Source: Salinimicrobium sp964572365
Lineage (GTDB): Bacteria > Bacteroidota > Bacteroidia > Flavobacteriales > Flavobacteriaceae
Assembly (NCBI GenBank): GCA_964572365.1
Contig: CAZNFK010000023.1
Location: forward strand, 1 to 26,365
DNA: 26,365 nt
Reading direction: 5' to 3'
In this document: positions 23,281-26,365 of the stretch, one piece after another
Numbering within the stretch: the stretch's first letter is position 1
Layout: each line of letters begins with the position of its first letter
Notes under the pieces: generated by a model
Told to the model about the DNA's origin: nothing
The model's database searches: none
The model's input: the letters and a program-made list of their open reading frames with translations, nothing else
Position numbers and translations under genes: made by a program

Positions 23281-23714
23281 AACCAGGCGCTCCAGGGAAT
23301 CCTGGAAAGTACAAATACAAGTGCCAAGGTATAGAAAATGGCGAGCATTTTGAATTTTGGCTGTGAAGTTAATTTCTTCTTATGTTTAGAGTAGCCAACA
23401 GTAATAAGAACCACCGCCAGGATCATCATAAGAGGATGTTCAACAAGATATAGTCTCAAAGTGGAGTCTTTCATTACCTCTCCCATTCCCCCTTCAGAAA
23501 AGGCATTAAAATATGGGGAAACAAAATAGAGAACCAGCCCTATTAAAAGCTGAATATGTGAAACGATAAGCGTAAAAAGGGAAATCCTGAAATCATTGGC
23601 CCCATATTCCTTTTTCGAAAAGAAACCGATCAGGGAATTGATAGATGCGATCACGAGCACCAGAAGAACAAGATACGCCCACCAGGAGTGGATAAAGAAC
23701 ACAGTTGAGTACAT
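23277..23714 (-). CDS. Small four-helix membrane protein, cytochrome b-like
   Basis: A 145-residue integral membrane protein with four predicted helices: about 12-32, 44-66, 90-108 and 121-139. Histidines H9, H53 and H93 lie near or in the helices and could ligate heme, as in small b-type cytochrome families annotated in flavobacteria; H111 is in the loop KHKKK. The heme assignment is inferred, and a plain hypothetical membrane protein is possible. The TAG stop of the upstream nuclease and the TAA stop of this gene overlap in TTAG (23277-23280). A TATCTTTA element (23732-23739) lies upstream. Confidence 0.75.
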   Translation of the reverse strand: MYSTVFFIHSWWAYLVLLVLVIASINSLIGFFSKKEYGANDFRISLFTLIVSHIQLLIGLVLYFVSPYFNAFSEGGMGEVMKDSTLRLYLVEHPLMMILAVVLITVGYSKHKKKLTSQPKFKMLAIFYTLALVFVLSRIPWSAWF

Positions 23715-23731
23715 AGATTATGTTTTACGGG

Positions 23732-23739
23732 TAAAGATA
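23732..23739 (-). promoter_or_regulatory. Near-consensus -7 element of the membrane protein gene
   Basis: On the minus strand TATCTTTA matches TAnnTTTG except the last base, 18 bp before the ATG at 23714. The -33 region falls in the A-run of the terminator of the upstream gene. Confidence 0.4.
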
Positions 23740-23751
23740 GTTTTTTTGCAT

Positions 23752-23783
23752 AAAAAAACCGCCTCTTATGAAAGAGGCGGTTT
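23752..23783 (-). terminator. Rho-independent terminator of the endonuclease I gene
   Basis: Read on the minus strand, the perfect 12-bp stem AAACCGCCTCTT/AAGAGGCGGTTT (loop of 4 nt, plus 23768-23771) runs into a T-run (plus-strand A-run 23752-23758). It begins 19 bp after the nuclease stop and is GC-rich in the stem, so termination should be efficient. Confidence 0.93.
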
Positions 23784-23801
23784 GAATATCATTTTGAGTT
23801 T

Positions 23802-25157
23802 TTACTGCCATTTATTTTCAGCAGCTGTTCCTCCCCAAATAAGAGTAGCGAGGTAAGGATTATCGATAAAAGGATTTCGGTTGCCCTGCGCCCCTTCAAT
23901 GACGTTATTACGCTGAATTTCGAAAGCAGAAACAGGGTCTTCGACATTCCATTTCAAGAACAATTCGAGTCCTCCTACCAGGTCAAAATTCTCACCATAG
24001 CGAATATTTAGATACATGATCATACGAGCCACATCCCCTTTCCATTCATCGCCAGGATAAAAAGTTTCTTCAGTAACCAAACCGTATTCCCCACTTCCAT
24101 CAACATATGGATAATTTAATCTCAAAGAATTGATATCTGAATCAGCCACTCGAAGATGGTGCATATCTGAAACTGCAAGTTCAGAGCTTAATTTTGACTG
24201 CGGGAAAATATGTTCTGTATTAAAGGTTTGAGGATAATATTCGTTCCAGTCAGACCAATATTCCTCCCAATATCTCGATTCCCCTGAATACATCAGAATA
24301 ACATTATCGGGATTATCAAGATCTTCATCTGCATCATACAAATACTCATGTCGTTGACCATAGGAAAGAAGAGTAGTATGTTTATCTGAAGTGAAATCGG
24401 AAACGAATGTATAATTGATCTCCTCATTTTCTGTAACTGCAAAATTTGTATAATAAGCTTGTAATTCAGGAGGAATATTAAAGGAAACCGCTCCATACAC
24501 ATTTACAATTACTGTAGCAGTATCACATGTGGCTTCAGGTTGATCATTATCACAAATGGTATAAGTGAATTTATCTTCCCCGGTAAATCCGTCAACAGAA
24601 GTATAAGTAACAGTTCCATCCTCATTAAGTACCGCACTGCCATAAGAACTATTCGACTCTACAGATATCAGGATCGCTCCATCAATAAAGACATCATTAG
24701 ATAGAAGATCTTCAAAAATGATACTTACAGATGCCATAGCATTCACGGTATCATCTATTGCTTCTGGATTACCAGCATCTTGCACCTCGATCAAGACTTT
24801 CGCAGTAGAACATCTATCAGAATCACCAGGTACGCAAAGGGTGTAAGTAAAAGAGTCCTCCCCAATATAATCTGCAGGCGGAGTGTAAGTATAGGTACCG
24901 TTACGATTATCTATTATAGTTCCTCCCTGTACAGATTGGGTGTCAAAAGAATTGATTCGAGCGTTATCAACTATTTCATCATTATCTGTAAGTTGAGTTA
25001 TTACCGTATCCTCATTTTCTTTTGCAGTAAAGGTGTCATCATTTGCTACAGGATTCTCCACAGGTTCGGGAATTGGTTTAGGCTGTGGATCAGGTTCATC
25101 TGTAGAACAAGAAATTAAAGCTAAAGTTAGGATCAGTGAAAATAAAATTCTTTTCAT
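23802..25157 (-). CDS. Endonuclease I lipoprotein with two Ig/cadherin-like domains
   Basis: A 451-residue lipoprotein: signal peptide, lipobox LISC with C17, then an acidic, Pro-rich linker (about 18-37). Two tandem Ig/cadherin-like domains follow, about 38-127 and 131-221, each with the NGTYTYTP/EDGTVTYT strand, GEDSFTYTLC/GEDKFTYTIC, and a spaced cysteine pair (C108/C116; C202/C211) that may form disulfides. The C-terminal part from about 228 is an endonuclease I (EndA/Vvn-like) domain with FNTEHIFPQSK (H316), DMHHLR (331-336), NSLR (343-346) and RNNVIEGAQGNRNPF (416-430). This should be a surface-exposed DNase/RNase. No consensus promoter is seen before it, but it has its own terminator. 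Confidence 0.93.
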   Translation of the reverse strand: MKRILFSLILTLALISCSTDEPDPQPKPIPEPVENPVANDDTFTAKENEDTVITQLTDNDEIVDNARINSFDTQSVQGGTIIDNRNGTYTYTPPADYIGEDSFTYTLCVPGDSDRCSTAKVLIEVQDAGNPEAIDDTVNAMASVSIIFEDLLSNDVFIDGAILISVESNSSYGSAVLNEDGTVTYTSVDGFTGEDKFTYTICDNDQPEATCDTATVIVNVYGAVSFNIPPELQAYYTNFAVTENEEINYTFVSDFTSDKHTTLLSYGQRHEYLYDADEDLDNPDNVILMYSGESRYWEEYWSDWNEYYPQTFNTEHIFPQSKLSSELAVSDMHHLRVADSDINSLRLNYPYVDGSGEYGLVTEETFYPGDEWKGDVARMIMYLNIRYGENFDLVGGLELFLKWNVEDPVSAFEIQRNNVIEGAQGNRNPFIDNPYLATLIWGGTAAENKWQ

Positions 25158-25170
25158 GACAAAAAAGGTT

Positions 25171-25197
25171 AAAAAAAGCTGCCCGAGGACAGCTTTT
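25171..25197 (-). terminator. Rho-independent terminator of the four-repeat lipoprotein gene
   Basis: On the minus strand, AAAAGCTG (plus 25190-25197) and CAGCTTTT (plus 25174-25181) pair around an 8-nt loop, then a T-run follows (plus A-run from 25171). It lies between two genes of the same strand, so it may be a partial terminator that lets some readthrough reach the endonuclease I gene. Confidence 0.8.
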
Positions 25198-25217
25198 CTT
25201 TTAATTATTATTTTATT

Positions 25218-26327
25218 CTAATGCAATACTATTTCGCCAGATTCATTGACAATGAATTTAGCTGTATAAGTATTGGTGGAACCGTTATAACCTAAATAAC
25301 TCACTGCGAACTTCTGTCCAACTTCTGCATTTGGAAATCTGGTTTCAAGTATGGTTACAATTTTTCCATGAGCAGCTGCAATGTCCTCAGCATCCCAATA
25401 GTCGAAGTTCTTATATTTTCCGTTTCCTACTAGCTCGTAATCTTCAGCTGTTAAAGTGTAGGCAATGGTATTATCAGGCACCCATTTATCTCCGTCATGA
25501 CCGAATTGTAATGTTTGGCTAAGTAAATTATTATAAACCACCCAGTTTGCACCATCAAAGATAAAGTACTTTACAAAACTTGTAGTTTTACTCTCATCAG
25601 TATTTCCGTCGCCATCGATGTCATAAACATCGTCCCCATAAATTTTATACATAATAGGAACAATGGTCCCTTCCTCTGCTGGTTCATATTTCATCATTTC
25701 AGCTAAAAATACCGGAATTTTAGCCTCTGCCTCATCTTCACTTGAAAAGTTGTCATAGCTCTCACCCATAGCATTGTATTGGTCATCTGTAAAGCCCAAT
25801 ACGTAGATCCACTCTCCATCCACTAAAAGAAACCCATCATTTCTTTCGGTAGTACCTCCTTCATAATAGTCATAAGTAAGAGAAACTAAAGTTCTGTTAG
25901 GGACATCAGCAAATTTATCTTCAATAAGATCAAAAACCTGCCACATTCTATCGAAGTTAGGATAAGTATCGTCTCCGTAAGCAGCATAATCTTCAGTAGT
26001 AGCTTCGTAAACGATCAGGCTCTTCTCATCTCTTTTTGGAGCATAGATGTCAAATGTTACATTAACTGAAGATTCAGCTCCAAAACTTGGAAAAACCTCT
26101 TCAAGAACGGTAGGCACTAATTCTTTAGCCTGGTCAACATCATTAAAGTTTGCAAACGAAAGGTCTAAGGTCTTCTTATAATCATCTTCAGTGAGGGTAT
26201 AAGTTGAGGTACCCGCTACTCTACCTTCAATTTCAGCATCAATATCATCATGGATATCTTCCATGGGTTCACAGCTGGTAAAAACCAGACCAATGAACAT
26301 GAATAATAAATAAAATGTCTTTTTCAT
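25218..26327 (-). CDS. Lipoprotein with four tandem repeats, function unknown
   Basis: A 369-residue lipoprotein (lipobox FTSC, C19, followed by the acidic EPMEDIHDDID). I do not recognise a named domain. The mature part holds four diverged repeats of roughly 65-90 residues: about 42-107, 108-176, 177-268 and 288-369. Each begins with a [YF]xxT-x-x-[DQ]Y motif (YTLTEDDY, YEATTEDY, GFTDDQY, YTLTAEDY), most continue with a YxNF-type segment and a helix ending near FP, and close with beta strands and a G-x-W/V-x-Y-like end. Repeat 3 carries an insertion with DIDGDGNTDE (236-245), an EF-hand/dockerin-like calcium loop. It starts 12 bp after the stop of an upstream partial gene and so belongs to its operon. 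Confidence 0.8.
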   Translation of the reverse strand: MKKTFYLLFMFIGLVFTSCEPMEDIHDDIDAEIEGRVAGTSTYTLTEDDYKKTLDLSFANFNDVDQAKELVPTVLEEVFPSFGAESSVNVTFDIYAPKRDEKSLIVYEATTEDYAAYGDDTYPNFDRMWQVFDLIEDKFADVPNRTLVSLTYDYYEGGTTERNDGFLLVDGEWIYVLGFTDDQYNAMGESYDNFSSEDEAEAKIPVFLAEMMKYEPAEEGTIVPIMYKIYGDDVYDIDGDGNTDESKTTSFVKYFIFDGANWVVYNNLLSQTLQFGHDGDKWVPDNTIAYTLTAEDYELVGNGKYKNFDYWDAEDIAAAHGKIVTILETRFPNAEVGQKFAVSYLGYNGSTNTYTAKFIVNESGEIVLH

Positions 26328-26339
26328 CTTAGAATATTG

Positions 26340-26365
26340 TTAGAATTTAATTTTAGCTCCTACAG
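26340..26365 (-). CDS. C-terminus of a probable outer-membrane beta-barrel (partial)
   Basis: Reading the minus strand from the window edge, the last codons spell VGAKIKF followed by TAA at plus 26340-26342. An alternating hydrophobic strand ending in F is the typical C-terminus of TonB-dependent receptors and other outer-membrane barrels. The stop is 12 bp before the start of the four-repeat lipoprotein, an operon-like spacing. With only seven codons visible the assignment is tentative. Confidence 0.45.

Noticed and set aside
1..26365. Search for defence islands, CRISPR arrays, transposases, integrases and tRNA genes
   Set aside because: No repeat-spacer pattern, transposase motif, integrase or cloverleaf sequence was recognised by reading; a weak or divergent element could still be missed without computation.

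Overview
The window looks like a chromosomal segment of a marine-type Flavobacteriaceae bacterium (Bacteroidota). The evidence is the repeated TAnnTTTG -7 promoter element, the weak Shine-Dalgarno sequences, and Bacteroidota-restricted families (DUF2480, DUF3078, DUF5689, TonB-dependent receptors with a carboxypeptidase-regulatory-like N-terminus). Protein style resembles Gramella/Christiangramia, Salegentibacter or Zunongwangia, but the genus cannot be proven from this sequence alone. No rRNA, tRNA, IS element, prophage or CRISPR array was seen. Gene density is high and order looks native.

Layout. (1) 1-3568: Xaa-Pro aminopeptidase with its own promoter and terminator, an alpha/beta hydrolase, a small CxxC protein, and thiL on the minus strand. 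(2) 3569-3853: a divergent promoter region for thiL and the suf operon. (3) 3854-11830: a long Fe-S assembly operon, sufA-sufB-lipoprotein-sufC-sufD-sufS-sufE-sufT-DUF2480-DUF3078, closed by an A/T-rich hairpin. SufBCD is the scaffold, SufS/SufE deliver sulfur, and SufA and SufT act in carrier or maturation steps. A lipoprotein between sufB and sufC and an outer-membrane DUF3078 gene at the end are cell-envelope additions to a cytosolic pathway. (4) 11898-13978: hflX GTPase with a terminator, then a secreted protein made of a duplicated beta-rich domain. (5) 13990-17892: a COG2509-type FAD protein and, divergently, a secreted S9 prolyl oligopeptidase. (6) 17885-26365: an envelope region with a TonB-dependent receptor plus DUF5689 lipoprotein operon, a divergent secreted endonuclease/exonuclease/phosphatase-family enzyme, a four-helix membrane protein, an endonuclease I lipoprotein with two Ig/cadherin-like domains, a four-repeat lipoprotein, and the last seven codons of what is probably a second outer-membrane beta-barrel.

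The most interesting proposal is region 6. Two outer-membrane modules there carry two unrelated exported nuclease/phosphatase-type enzymes, and all the lipoproteins have acidic stretches just after the lipidated cysteine, like the surface-export signals of Bacteroidota. This would fit scavenging of extracellular nucleic acid or organophosphate, but the function is inferred. The second point of interest is the envelope and unknown-function genes built into the suf operon. Several starts were moved from upstream TTG/GTG codons to internal ATGs because promoter elements overlap the upstream codons. All four convergent gene pairs meet with between 8 bp of overlap and an 11 bp gap, with no clear terminator between them.
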